This document shows positions 1 through 6,165 of a stretch of 6,733 bases of DNA, piece by piece. A program made the translations under genes and the position numbers. Source of the stretch: Gammaproteobacteria bacterium. Its GTDB lineage: Bacteria > Pseudomonadota > Gammaproteobacteria > GCA-001735895. Under the pieces are notes generated by a model. The model saw nothing but the letters and a program-made list of their open reading frames with translations. It had not been told where the DNA came from and did no database searches. Within the stretch, counting starts at the first letter, position 1; the number at the start of each line of letters is the position of its first letter. The stretch lies in assembly GCA_015494335.1 (NCBI GenBank), contig WGBK01000145.1, forward strand, positions 1-6,733, given 5' to 3'.

Positions 1-652
1 ATCCGGCCTCGACCAGGGTTTCGAAGCCGGCCTTGACCAGTTCCACGGTGCCGCCGCAGAGCACGGCCTGCTCACCGAACAGGTCGGTTTCGGTCTCGTC
101 CTTGAAGGTGGTCTCGATGATGCCGGTGCGGCCGCCGCCGATGGCGGAAGCGTAGGAGAGGGCGATGTCCTTGGCCTTGCCGGAGGCGTCCTGGAACACG
201 GCGACCAGGTCGGGTATGCCGCCGCCGCGGACGAATTCGCTGCGCACGGTATGGCCGGGGGCCTTGGGCGCGATCATGATGACATCGAGATCGGCGCGCG
301 GTACCACCTGGTTGTAGTGAATGGCAAAGCCGTGAGCGAAGGCCAGCACTGCGCCCTGCTTGAGGTTGGGTTCGATATCGCTGCGATAGAGCTGGGACTG
401 GAATTCGTCCGGGGTCAGAATCATCACCAGGTCGGCGCCGGCGACGGCATCCGGGGTGTTCTTGACGGCAAGGCCGGCGGCTTCGGCCTTTTTGGCGCTG
501 GCCGAACCTTCGCGCAGGCCGATGGTGACATCGACGCCGGAATCCTTGAGGTTGTTGGCGTGGGCGTGGCCCTGGGAGCCGTAACCGATGATGGCGACCT
601 TCATGCCCTGGATGATGGAGAGATCGCAGTCTTTGTCGTAGTAGATGTTCAT
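1..652 (-). CDS. ilvC: Ketol-acid reductoisomerase (NADP+), class I, 3' part cut by the window edge
   Basis: Second step of valine/isoleucine synthesis: Mg2+-dependent alkyl migration and NADPH reduction of 2-acetolactate or 2-aceto-2-hydroxybutyrate, in the cytoplasm. The visible 217 residues begin MNIYYDKDCDLSIIQG. They contain the Rossmann motif GYGSQG (residues 23-28), the coenzyme loop GLREGSAS (45-52, basic and serine-rich as in NADPH-using enzymes), the AHGF segment with catalytic His107, and the knotted-domain start with TDLFGEQ. In that last segment Asp190 and Glu194 match the metal ligands of the short (about 338 aa, class I) family. The last third lies beyond position 1. The ATG at 652-650 is preceded by AGAGG about 8 nt upstream and matches the family N-terminus. 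It is the third gene of the ilvI-ilvH-ilvC set, separated from ilvH by 206 nt with hairpins. Nothing looks broken. Identification is secure. Confidence 0.97.
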   Translation of the reverse strand, partial: MNIYYDKDCDLSIIQGMKVAIIGYGSQGHAHANNLKDSGVDVTIGLREGSASAKKAEAAGLAVKNTPDAVAGADLVMILTPDEFQSQLYRSDIEPNLKQGAVLAFAHGFAIHYNQVVPRADLDVIMIAPKAPGHTVRSEFVRGGGIPDLVAVFQDASGKAKDIALSYASAIGGGRTGIIETTFKDETETDLFGEQAVLCGGTVELVKAGFETLVEAG

Positions 653-858
653 TGGGGGCCTCTTTTGGAGTTGTCAGTTTGGGTAGAGCGGGTTTACAGG
701 TAATGCCATGGATCTCATCGAGATGGATGACTCCGGGCCGACAGCAGTCCAGCTCAGGGAACGCCGAAAACCCTTCCCTGGGGGCTTGACGGTGGCATCC
801 CTGCCACCGATATCCCTGACCTGAACCGCTGCCACCCCTTTAGTCGATGACATCGGAT
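653..858 (-). other. ilvH-ilvC intergenic region with two hairpins
   Basis: This 206-nt non-coding gap lies inside the ilv operon. It holds a perfect 7-bp stem with a 4-nt loop (GGTGGCA 791-797, TGCCACC 802-808) and a second 7-bp stem with a 12-nt loop (CAGGGAA 755-761, TTCCCTG 774-780). A small 5-bp stem also lies at 712-724. None is followed on the minus strand by a T-run, so these do not look like normal intrinsic terminators. Processing or stability elements, or partial attenuation between ilvH and ilvC, are possible. I found no convincing sigma-70 promoter for ilvC here. Confidence 0.6.
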
Positions 859-1353
859 TTACAGGGTCAGGGCCTTCTCGCCACGGGTGATGCCCATGGA
901 GCCGGAACGCACGACCTCGATCACATCGGTTTCGTGCAGGGTGCCGAGGAAGGCGTTGAGCTTGTCGCTGGAGCCGGTCAGTTCGACGCAGTAGGTGGTG
1001 TCGGTGACATCGATGATGCGTGCGCGGAAGATGTCGGCCAGGCGGTAGATCTCGGCGCGCTTGGTCTCGCCCTCGGCGCGCAGCTTGACGAACATCATCT
1101 CGCGTTCGATGTAGTCGCCCTCGGTCATGTCCTGCAGCTTGACCACATCGATCAGCTTGTTGAGCTGCTTGGTGATCTGCTCGATGATGCGGTCTGAACC
1201 CTTGGTGACGATGGTCATCCGCGACAGGGTCGGGTCTTCGGTGGTGGCGACGGTCAGTGACTCGATGTTGTAGCCACGCGCCGAGAACAGGCCGGCGATG
1301 CGCGACAGCGCGCCGGACTCGTTTTCCACCAGCAGTGAAATGATGTGTCTCAT
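859..1353 (-). CDS. ilvH: Acetolactate synthase small (regulatory) subunit
   Basis: Regulatory subunit of acetohydroxyacid synthase; it activates the catalytic subunit and carries the valine feedback site. The protein is 164 aa, the usual size. An N-terminal ACT domain (about residues 3-77) starts MRHIISLLVENESGALSR. Asn11, Gly14, Ser17 and Asn29 fall at the same positions as the residues implicated in valine binding or valine resistance in E. coli IlvH, so valine inhibition is probably kept (inference). The C-terminal small-subunit domain spans about 82-158 with REMMFVKLRA and the TGSSDKLNAFL stretch. The start at 1353 was chosen for its match to the family N-terminus and for AAGGAG about 9-10 nt upstream. 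Reading farther upstream in this frame gives arginine/proline-rich sequence antisense to nothing known and overlapping ilvI. The ATG shares its A with the ilvI stop (TGATG), so translational coupling is likely. Confidence 0.97.
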   Translation of the reverse strand: MRHIISLLVENESGALSRIAGLFSARGYNIESLTVATTEDPTLSRMTIVTKGSDRIIEQITKQLNKLIDVVKLQDMTEGDYIEREMMFVKLRAEGETKRAEIYRLADIFRARIIDVTDTTYCVELTGSSDKLNAFLGTLHETDVIEVVRSGSMGITRGEKALTL

Positions 1354-3104
1354 CAGGCCAGTTCTCCTTCGGGGTTGATCGAATCCCGACGCTTCTGCTG
1401 GGTGGGTGAGATCTCCATGTCGTTGTGCGCTGCGCCAGCTTGGATCATCGGGTAGACGTTCTCGGTCTGGTCGGTGATCACGTCGAGGAACACGGTGCGG
1501 TCCTTGAGGCGGAAGGTTTCCTCCATCGCGTCGCGCAGGTCTTCCGGTTTCTCGACGCGGATGCCGACATGGCCGTAGCTTTCGGCCAGCTTGACGAAAT
1601 CGGGCAAGGCGTCCATGTAGGAGTGGGAATAACGCTTCTCGTAGAAGAACTCCTGCCACTGCCGCACCATGCCGAGATAGCGGTTGTTGAGGCAGATGAT
1701 CTTCACCGGCAGGTCATATTGCAGGCAGGTGGAGAGTTCCTGCAGGCACATCTGGATGCTGCCCTCGCCGGTGACGCAGGCGACATCGGCATCGCGGTGG
1801 GCCATCTTCACGCCCATCGCCGCCGGCAGGCCGAAGCCCATGGTGCCGAGGCCGCCGGAATTGATCCAGCGGCGCGGCTCGTCGAAGGGATAGAACTGGG
1901 CCGCGAACATCTGGTGCTGGCCCACGTCGGAGGTGACATAGGCGTTGCCTTCGGTCACTTCGTAGAGGGTTTCGATGACGCTCTGCGGCTTGATCAGCGG
2001 GCTCTCCCGGTCGTAGGCGAGGCAGTCCTGGGCCTGCCAGCCGTGGATGCGCTTCCACCAGGCGGCGAGCGCCGAGCCGTCGGGCTTGCGGCCGCTTTCG
2101 CGGATCTGGCCCAGCATGTCGCGCAGAACGGTGCGCACCTCGCCGACGATGGGTACATCGACATTGATGTTCTTCGAGATCGACGCCGGGTCGATGTCGA
2201 TATGGATGATCTTCGCATTGGGGCAGAACTTGCTGGTGTCGCCGGTGATGCGGTCGTCGAAGCGGGCGCCAACGGCGAACAGCACATCGCACTCGTGCAT
2301 CGCCATGTTGGCCTCGTAGGTGCCGTGCATGCCGAGCATGCCGACATTCTGCTTGTCGGTGCCGGGGTAGGCGCCGAGGCCCATCAGGGTCTGGGTGATC
2401 GGGTAGCCGAGTTCGCGCACCAGTTCGCGCAGCTCGTTGTGGGCCTCGCCGAGGATCACACCGCCGCCGCTGTAGATCATCGGTTGCTTCGCCGACAGCA
2501 GCAGGTCCACGGCCTTGCGGATCTGGCGCGGATGCCCCTTCACGGTCGGGTTGTAGGAGCGCATCTTGATCTCCTTCGGATACTCGTAGGGGATCTTGAT
2601 CTGCGGCGCGGTGATGTCCTTCGGGATGTCCACCAGTACCGGGCCGGGGCGGCCGGTGGTGGCGACATAGAAGGCCTTCTTCAGCGTGATTGCCAGATCC
2701 TCGATGCGCTTGACCAGGAAGTTGTGCTTGACGCAGGGACGGGAAACGCCGACCGCGTCGACTTCCTGGAAGGCGTCGGAGCCGATCATGCCGCTGGGCA
2801 CCTGGCCGGAAAGCACGACCAGCGGGATGGAATCCATGTAGGCGGTGGCAATGCCAGTGATGGCGTTGGTGGCGCCGGGGCCGGAGGTAACCAGCACCAC
2901 GCCGGGCTTGCCGGTGGCGCGGGCGTAGCCGTCCGCGGCATGGGTTGCGCCCTGTTCGTGGCGCACCAGGATGTGCTTCACATCGTCCTGACGATGTATC
3001 GCGTCGTAGATGTGCAGAACCGCGCCGCCCGGATAGCCGAAGATGTGCTCGACACCCTCGTCCTTCAGGAACTGCACGATGATTTCAGAACCGGATAATT
3101 CCAC
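1353..3104 (-). CDS. ilvI: Acetolactate synthase large (catalytic) subunit
   Basis: ThDP-, FAD- and Mg2+-dependent enzyme condensing two pyruvates to 2-acetolactate, or pyruvate with 2-oxobutyrate, in the cytoplasm; it pairs with IlvH encoded just downstream. It has 583 aa, normal for the family. The N-terminal Pyr domain contains FGYPGGAVLHIYDAI (22-36) and the catalytic Glu50 in VRHEQGATHAADGYA. The middle FAD-side domain (about 190-330) includes SGGGV and GARFDDRITG. The C-terminal PP domain has the ThDP motif starting GEGSIQM (446-452) and ending LNNRYLG (472-478). GEG replaces the textbook GDG, which I recall is also seen in pseudomonad homologues. The start is GTG at 3104-3102: it gives the conserved MELSG N-terminus, has GGGGA about 7 nt upstream, and no better ATG fits. 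ilvI versus ilvB naming is a convention; the pairing with an ilvH-type small subunit favours ilvI. Confidence 0.97.
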   Translation of the reverse strand: MELSGSEIIVQFLKDEGVEHIFGYPGGAVLHIYDAIHRQDDVKHILVRHEQGATHAADGYARATGKPGVVLVTSGPGATNAITGIATAYMDSIPLVVLSGQVPSGMIGSDAFQEVDAVGVSRPCVKHNFLVKRIEDLAITLKKAFYVATTGRPGPVLVDIPKDITAPQIKIPYEYPKEIKMRSYNPTVKGHPRQIRKAVDLLLSAKQPMIYSGGGVILGEAHNELRELVRELGYPITQTLMGLGAYPGTDKQNVGMLGMHGTYEANMAMHECDVLFAVGARFDDRITGDTSKFCPNAKIIHIDIDPASISKNINVDVPIVGEVRTVLRDMLGQIRESGRKPDGSALAAWWKRIHGWQAQDCLAYDRESPLIKPQSVIETLYEVTEGNAYVTSDVGQHQMFAAQFYPFDEPRRWINSGGLGTMGFGLPAAMGVKMAHRDADVACVTGEGSIQMCLQELSTCLQYDLPVKIICLNNRYLGMVRQWQEFFYEKRYSHSYMDALPDFVKLAESYGHVGIRVEKPEDLRDAMEETFRLKDRTVFLDVITDQTENVYPMIQAGAAHNDMEISPTQQKRRDSINPEGELA

Positions 3105-3282
3105 CGTTTTTCCCCAGCAATGTGATAAGAAAACTTGATAATTCGAATTCGTGACGAACCGGAAATTCTATAACGGTTGCCAACCGATTGCACCCCGGAA
3201 TAGGGTCCGAAAAGCACCGAAATGCCGCAATTTCGTTGCGATTCGAAACGCTTGGCGCCGTTGGCCGGATTGCGGGCAAACA
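3105..3282 (-). promoter_or_regulatory. ilvI upstream leader region with weak promoter candidate and small repeats
   Basis: The ilv operon promoter must lie here, because a terminator of the preceding gene set sits at about 3276-3304. The best -10 on the minus strand is TATAGA (3172-3167), but no good -35 is present at 15-18 bp, so activation by a regulator is possible. A 13-bp dyad CGGTTG-C-CAACCG (3174-3186) lies directly upstream of that -10. The leader also contains a direct repeat of TTATCA (minus strand, 3123-3128 and 3136-3141) and the short palindrome AATTCGAATT (about 3140-3149). I looked for a short Ile/Leu/Val-rich leader peptide and attenuator and saw none. Confidence 0.35.
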
Positions 3283-3304
3283 AAAGCCGCGCAAGCGCGG
3301 CTTT
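3276..3304 (-). terminator. Intrinsic terminator of the rhd-tusA-dsrE2 transcript
   Basis: A perfect 9-bp inverted repeat, AAAGCCGCG (3283-3291) and CGCGGCTTT (3296-3304), flanks a 4-nt loop. Read on the minus strand the GC-rich stem is followed by TTTTGTTTG, a usable T-tract. It lies 28 nt after the dsrE2 stop. On the plus strand the stem is followed by CTTTCGTG, a poorer tract, and no plus-strand gene ends here, so it most likely serves dsrE2. Confidence 0.85.
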
Positions 3305-3331
3305 CGTGTATCGAGCGGGAAGGGAAACCGC

Positions 3332-3799
3332 TCAGATGTAGAGGCAGATATCCGATTCGCCGGCAAACTCGAAGAAGGTGGCGGCGCCACCGAATTCGAC
3401 GCCGTCGATGAAGGCCTTGGGGTCCATGTCGAACAGGTCCACGGTCATCTGGCAGGCGACGAGACGAACCTCGGCTTCCTGGCACAGTTCGCGCAGTTCC
3501 TCGACGCTGGCGACGCCCTTGGATTTCATCTTCTGCTTCATCATCATGGTCATCATGCTCTGCATGCCGGGCAGGGCCTGGATCAGGACCGGCATCGGCA
3601 TCGGCATCGGCATGCCGGGGTTACCCAGCGAAGTGACCTGGAGATCCAGATCCTTCTTCAGCAGTTGCAGGCCGTAGAAGGTGAAGAAGATCTCGGTTTC
3701 ATAGCCGAGTGCGGCCGCGGTGGATGCCAGGATGAAAGGCGGATAGGCCCAGTCCAGGGTTCCCTTCGTGGCGATGATCGCCATTTTTTTCTCGCTCAT
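3332..3799 (-). CDS. dsrE2: DsrE2-type sulfur carrier protein (DsrE/DsrF/DrsH-like family)
   Basis: A 155-aa protein of the DsrE2 group (PF13686 type). These are thought to work with TusA and a rhodanese in persulfide transfer during sulfur oxidation. Visible features are the N-terminal beta strand MAIIATKGTLDWAYPPFILAS, a hydrophobic stretch (about 17-31), and FFTFYGLQLL (38-47). A Met-Pro repeat at 63-70 is followed by a Met-rich stretch (79-91). The likely persulfide-carrying Cys116 is in VACQMTVDLF, and DGVEFGGAATFFEFA follows at 132-146. Other cysteines are Cys106 and Cys152. The ATG at 3799 has GAGGT about 7-8 nt upstream. A TTG 15 nt farther upstream was rejected. It lies 34 nt after tusA and is last in the rhd-tusA-dsrE2 set. 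The family call is firm; the exact partner (rDsr or sHdr pathway) cannot be decided here. Confidence 0.93.
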   Translation of the reverse strand: MSEKKMAIIATKGTLDWAYPPFILASTAAALGYETEIFFTFYGLQLLKKDLDLQVTSLGNPGMPMPMPMPVLIQALPGMQSMMTMMMKQKMKSKGVASVEELRELCQEAEVRLVACQMTVDLFDMDPKAFIDGVEFGGAATFFEFAGESDICLYI

Positions 3800-3833
3800 G
3801 AGCGCACCTCGCAAGGTAGGTTGTCGGGTGGTG

Positions 3834-4064
3834 TTACGCCTTCTTGATCAGGAACGTGAATTTGCCACCTTCTTCGCCGGAAGACATCAGTTCGTTGCCG
3901 GTCTGCTTGGCGAAGGCTTCGAAGTCTTTGACCGAGCCGGGATCGGTGGCGATGATGTGCAGAACCTGTCCGGATTCCATGTCGGCCAGGGTTTTCTTGG
4001 CGCGCAGGATGGGAAGGGGGCAATTCAGTCCGGATGCGTCGAGTTCACGATCGAAATCTGCCAT
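3834..4064 (-). CDS. tusA: TusA family sulfurtransferase / sulfur carrier
   Basis: A small (76 aa) cytoplasmic sulfur carrier. The family signature is CPLP at residues 15-18 in LDASGLNCPLPILRAKK, with Cys15 as the expected persulfide site. The remainder (DPGSVKDFEAFAKQTGNEL, then EGGKFTFLIKKA) fits the two-layer TusA/SirA fold, including the conserved D-P-G-S turn. In E. coli TusA serves tRNA thiolation. In sulfur oxidizers the copy next to rhd and dsrE2 is a central sulfur donor for dissimilatory oxidation, and that is the likelier role here by context. The ATG at 4064 has a strong GAGGAG about 7-8 nt upstream. A 153-nt gap separates it from the rhodanese gene and appears to contain its own promoter and dyad, so it may be transcribed both from that promoter and by readthrough. 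Confidence 0.96.
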   Translation of the reverse strand: MADFDRELDASGLNCPLPILRAKKTLADMESGQVLHIIATDPGSVKDFEAFAKQTGNELMSSGEEGGKFTFLIKKA

Positions 4065-4140
4065 GGTATTTCTCCTCAGTTGTTGTAAAGGTTGTCTTCA
4101 AGCGGCGGTTGGCGCGCTGCTCTCGGAAAATGGACGCGTC

Positions 4141-4169
4141 TTTATAAGCCAATGCTTATTAAAAGGCAA
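4141..4169 (-). promoter_or_regulatory. Predicted sigma-70 promoter of tusA-dsrE2 with overlapping operator-like dyad
   Basis: On the minus strand TTGCCT (-35, 4169-4164) and TATAAA (-10, 4146-4141) are separated by exactly 17 bp. The predicted start is near 4134, giving a leader of about 70 nt before tusA. A perfect 6-bp inverted repeat ATAAGC-N4-GCTTAT (4144-4159) covers the spacer and the upstream half of the -10. The longer AT-rich symmetry TTTA-TAAGC / GCTTA-TTAAA is broken by a single inserted base. A repressor bound there would block RNA polymerase. Box quality, spacing and dyad are seen directly; the function is inferred. Confidence 0.65.
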
Positions 4170-4217
4170 GAATATGGATCAAGTCGGTCGCGTCGTTGTC
4201 CTACTCTCCTGCGTTGT

Positions 4218-4565
4218 TCACTGGATGCTTCCGGCCGGGCTCGGCTCGACATTGAGGCCGTGCTGTGCCCAGCTCATGATGCCACCCCTGAGGTTGTAGA
4301 CATTGTTGATACCCTGCTGGTTCAGGAACATGCAGGCCTGGGCCGAGCGGCTGCCGGTACGGCAATAGATGATGTATTCCTTGTCCGGATCGGTGAAGTG
4401 GCTCAGCTTGAGCGGGATCAGGTGCATCGGCAGGGTCCTGGCGTTGGGCAGCACGCCGCGCGCAACTTCCGCCGGGGTGCGGATGTCTATCAGTTCGAGA
4501 TTGCCGTCGCCCTGCTCGATCCTGTCGATCAGCTGGCTGACATCGATTTCTTTGATGGGGAACAT
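4218..4565 (-). CDS. rhd: Single-domain rhodanese-like sulfurtransferase
   Basis: A 115-aa cytoplasmic rhodanese without a signal peptide. It starts MFPIKEIDVSQLIDRIE, followed by LELIDIRTPAEVARGVLPNA (23-42), the usual D-x-R-x-P-x-E motif. The active-site loop is CRTGSRS (68-74) with catalytic Cys68, and LRGGIMSW (92-99) is the conserved G-G-x-x-x-W C-terminal motif. Single-domain proteins of this kind take sulfur from thiosulfate, GSSH or other persulfides and hand it to acceptors. Placed directly before tusA and dsrE2 it matches the rhd-tusA-dsrE2 arrangement described in Allochromatium vinosum. The ATG at 4565 has an in-frame TAG three codons upstream, so it is the earliest possible start. 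The Shine-Dalgarno match is weak (GGA about 14 nt away), suggesting modest translation or a slightly later start. Confidence 0.93.
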   Translation of the reverse strand: MFPIKEIDVSQLIDRIEQGDGNLELIDIRTPAEVARGVLPNARTLPMHLIPLKLSHFTDPDKEYIIYCRTGSRSAQACMFLNQQGINNVYNLRGGIMSWAQHGLNVEPSPAGSIQ

Positions 4566-4600
4566 GTAATGCTAGAATCCACGAAAAGCGAAAGCGTATT

Positions 4601-4629
4601 AGCATAGTCTAATATTGCTTTCTTTGCAA
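4601..4629 (-). promoter_or_regulatory. Predicted sigma-70 promoter of rhd with operator-like dyad over the -10
   Basis: On the minus strand TTGCAA (-35, 4629-4624) and TATGCT (-10, 4606-4601) are separated by 17 bp. The predicted start is near 4594, leaving a leader of about 30 nt. An inverted repeat TATTAG-N6-CTAATA (4597-4602 and 4609-4614) is centred on the -10. It lies in the 108-nt divergent region shared with the M48 protease gene, so a bound factor could affect both directions. A plus-strand -10 (TAATAT, 4610-4615) also overlaps the dyad but lacks a clear -35. Confidence 0.65.
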
Positions 4630-4673
4630 GTTCCTCCCGGCCCCTGGCGGGCACTCGCCGAGATCCCTTTCCC

Positions 4674-6026
4674 ATGCTTCGTCTGCTGATCCCGCTCCTG
4701 CTTCTGACCCTGACGGCTGCGGCCGACAGCGACCTGCCGCTGCTGGGGGACGAGGCGCCGATGCTGCTGCAGCAGGAACAGGCGCTGGGACGAGGCATCT
4801 ACAAGCAATTGACCGACGAGGGAGCGGTGATCGAGGATCCTCTGCTGGCCGATTACCTCGAGGATATCGGCGATACCCTGCTGGCATCTCTCGATCGTCG
4901 CCTGCGCGACTATCACTTCTTTCTGGTCGAGAGCGATGTGGTCAACGCCTTTGCCGCGCCCGGCGGGTACATCGGCGTCTATCTCGGCTTGATCGATCAG
5001 CTCGAATCGGAAGACGAACTGGCCGCCGTGCTGGCCCACGAGATCGCCCATGTACGCCTGCGACACGGCATGCAGATGCGGGAGAAGATGGACGAGATCA
5101 GCTGGATGAGCATGCTCGGCATCGTCAATGCGGTGCTGTTGTCGAGCCGAAATCCGGATGCGGCCGCTGCGATGATCGCCCTGACCCAGGCCGGCGGGGT
5201 CCAGTCGATGATCAATTTCACCCGCGGCAACGAGTACGAAGCGGATCGTGTGGGACTGCAGCTGCTCAAGGGCAGCAACTATGATCCCTGGGCCATGTCC
5301 GATCTGATGGCCCTGCTGCAACGCAAGGAGCGCAGCGGCGAGTTGGCGCAGATCGAGTACCTGCGCACTCACCCGGTCAATGCCAATCGTATTGCGGAGG
5401 TCCGCGCACGCCTCCCGCAAGACAGAAAAATCAGCCGCCGCAGCCGGTTTTCCCAGTTCCGGGACTATTTGTTTCATTTATATCCGATGCATTCCGGTCG
5501 TCAGCGCCCTGGAGCATTTGCTCGTGCCCTGCGCCTGATGCGGGATGGCGACAACGAGCAGGCCGGGCGCCTGCTCCAGCAGTTGGTCGACCAGGATCCG
5601 GACAGCATCTGGTATCGCAGCGCCCTGGCCGAGAACCTGCAGGCTGCTCATCATCCCGGGCAGGCAGCCGCCGTTTATCGCTCGCTTCTTGATCTCTATC
5701 CGGGGCATTTCGCCATCAGCCTGCGTCTTGCCGAGGTTCTGCTGCAGCAGGATGAAACGGCACAGGCCGCCGCTCTGTTGGAAGATCTGCGACGCGATCG
5801 TGGAGCAGATCCCCGTCTTTACAAGCTGCTGGTGGAACTCTATCAGCGGCAGGGTCTTGACCTCGAGAAACGGCTTGCCCAGGCGGATTACCACTGGCTG
5901 CGCGGAGAGCATGAACTGGCGGCCACCCAGTATCGCAGTCTGCTCGAAGAGCCGGACCTGGCCTTGTCGGAACGGGAGAAGATTGAACAGAAACTGGCCC
6001 TGCAGAAGGAGGAATCCGCCGACTGA
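4674..6026 (+). CDS. bepA: BepA-like periplasmic M48 zinc metalloprotease with TPR C-terminus
   Basis: Likely a periplasmic chaperone-protease for outer-membrane protein assembly (BepA/YfgC type). The 450-aa protein starts with a Sec signal peptide: Arg3, a leucine-rich core (4-13) and probable cleavage near Ala15-Ala17. The M48 domain spans about 30-245. It holds HEIAH (122-126, zinc ligands His122 and His126, catalytic Glu123) and NEYEADRVG (186-194), where Glu187 is the expected third ligand and Asp191 is conserved. THP with His233 matches the regulatory 'His-switch' position of E. coli BepA. Residues about 280-445 are helical TPR-like repeats, for example AAAVYRSLLDLYPGHF and TQYRSLLEE. 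E. coli BepA has 487 aa, so this is slightly short but complete. The start ATG at 4674 gives a clean signal peptide; its ribosome site is weak. It is divergent from rhd and upstream of sox. The family is sure, the exact orthology to BepA likely. Confidence 0.9.
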   Translation: MLRLLIPLLLLTLTAAADSDLPLLGDEAPMLLQQEQALGRGIYKQLTDEGAVIEDPLLADYLEDIGDTLLASLDRRLRDYHFFLVESDVVNAFAAPGGYIGVYLGLIDQLESEDELAAVLAHEIAHVRLRHGMQMREKMDEISWMSMLGIVNAVLLSSRNPDAAAAMIALTQAGGVQSMINFTRGNEYEADRVGLQLLKGSNYDPWAMSDLMALLQRKERSGELAQIEYLRTHPVNANRIAEVRARLPQDRKISRRSRFSQFRDYLFHLYPMHSGRQRPGAFARALRLMRDGDNEQAGRLLQQLVDQDPDSIWYRSALAENLQAAHHPGQAAAVYRSLLDLYPGHFAISLRLAEVLLQQDETAQAAALLEDLRRDRGADPRLYKLLVELYQRQGLDLEKRLAQADYHWLRGEHELAATQYRSLLEEPDLALSEREKIEQKLALQKEESAD

Positions 6027-6035
6027 GACGCATAG

Positions 6036-6064
6036 CGCCGGCTTCGACCGCAGGCGGAATTTTT
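6036..6064 (+). terminator. Possible weak terminator after the M48 protease gene
   Basis: CGCCGG (6036-6041), a 6-nt loop, then CC-GCA-GGCG (6048-6056) can form a short bulged hairpin. TTTTT at 6060-6064 follows after three bases. It lies 10 nt after the protease stop and before the sox promoter. The stem is short and interrupted, so this is tentative. Confidence 0.35.
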
Positions 6065-6126
6065 GCAGCTATCGTTCCGATAAACTGCTTGATCTTGAAT
6101 CCAATTTCCGTATTCTTGCATCGGAA

Positions 6127-6155
6127 TTGGCCCTACCCGTCAATATAACTATATT
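6127..6155 (+). promoter_or_regulatory. soxX: Predicted sigma-70 promoter of the sox operon
   Basis: TTGGCC (-35, 6127-6132) and TATATT (-10, 6150-6155) are 17 bp apart in a markedly AT-rich stretch. The predicted start is near 6162, about 46 nt before the soxX start. No other candidate of this quality lies between the protease stop and soxX. Confidence 0.6.
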
Positions 6156-6165
6156 TTATCAACCG

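Noticed and set aside
1354..1659. N-terminal extension of IlvH by about 100 residues
   Set aside because: The extension is Arg/Pro-rich out-of-frame ilvI sequence; the ATG at 1353 with a good ribosome site matches the family start.
1425..3098. Long open frame on the plus strand opposite ilvI (557 codons)
   Set aside because: It is antisense to a clearly conserved gene, is rich in Ala/Gly/His/Asp as expected from the complement of GC-rich coding sequence, and shows no recognisable family.
3181..3189. The 9-mer CAACCGATT occurs both upstream of ilvI and upstream of soxX (6160-6168)
   Set aside because: Shared 9-mers are expected by chance in a window of this size, and the two copies sit differently relative to their promoters.
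3590..3613. Short tandem CGGCAT repeat as a CRISPR or mobile-element end
   Set aside because: It is in frame within dsrE2 and encodes Met-Pro units; there are no spacers, terminal repeats or transposase.
3800..3814. TTG start giving DsrE2 five extra residues
   Set aside because: The ATG at 3799 has a well-spaced GAGGT, which the longer version would translate through.
4610..4615. Plus-strand -10 (TAATAT) as promoter for the M48 protease gene
   Set aside because: No -35-like hexamer lies at 16-18 bp upstream; it cannot be told apart from AT-rich background of the rhd promoter.
4599..5477. Minus-strand open frame of 292 codons opposite the M48 protease gene
   Set aside because: The plus strand encodes a complete signal peptide and protease motifs; the antisense product resembles no family I know and would overlap the rhd promoter.
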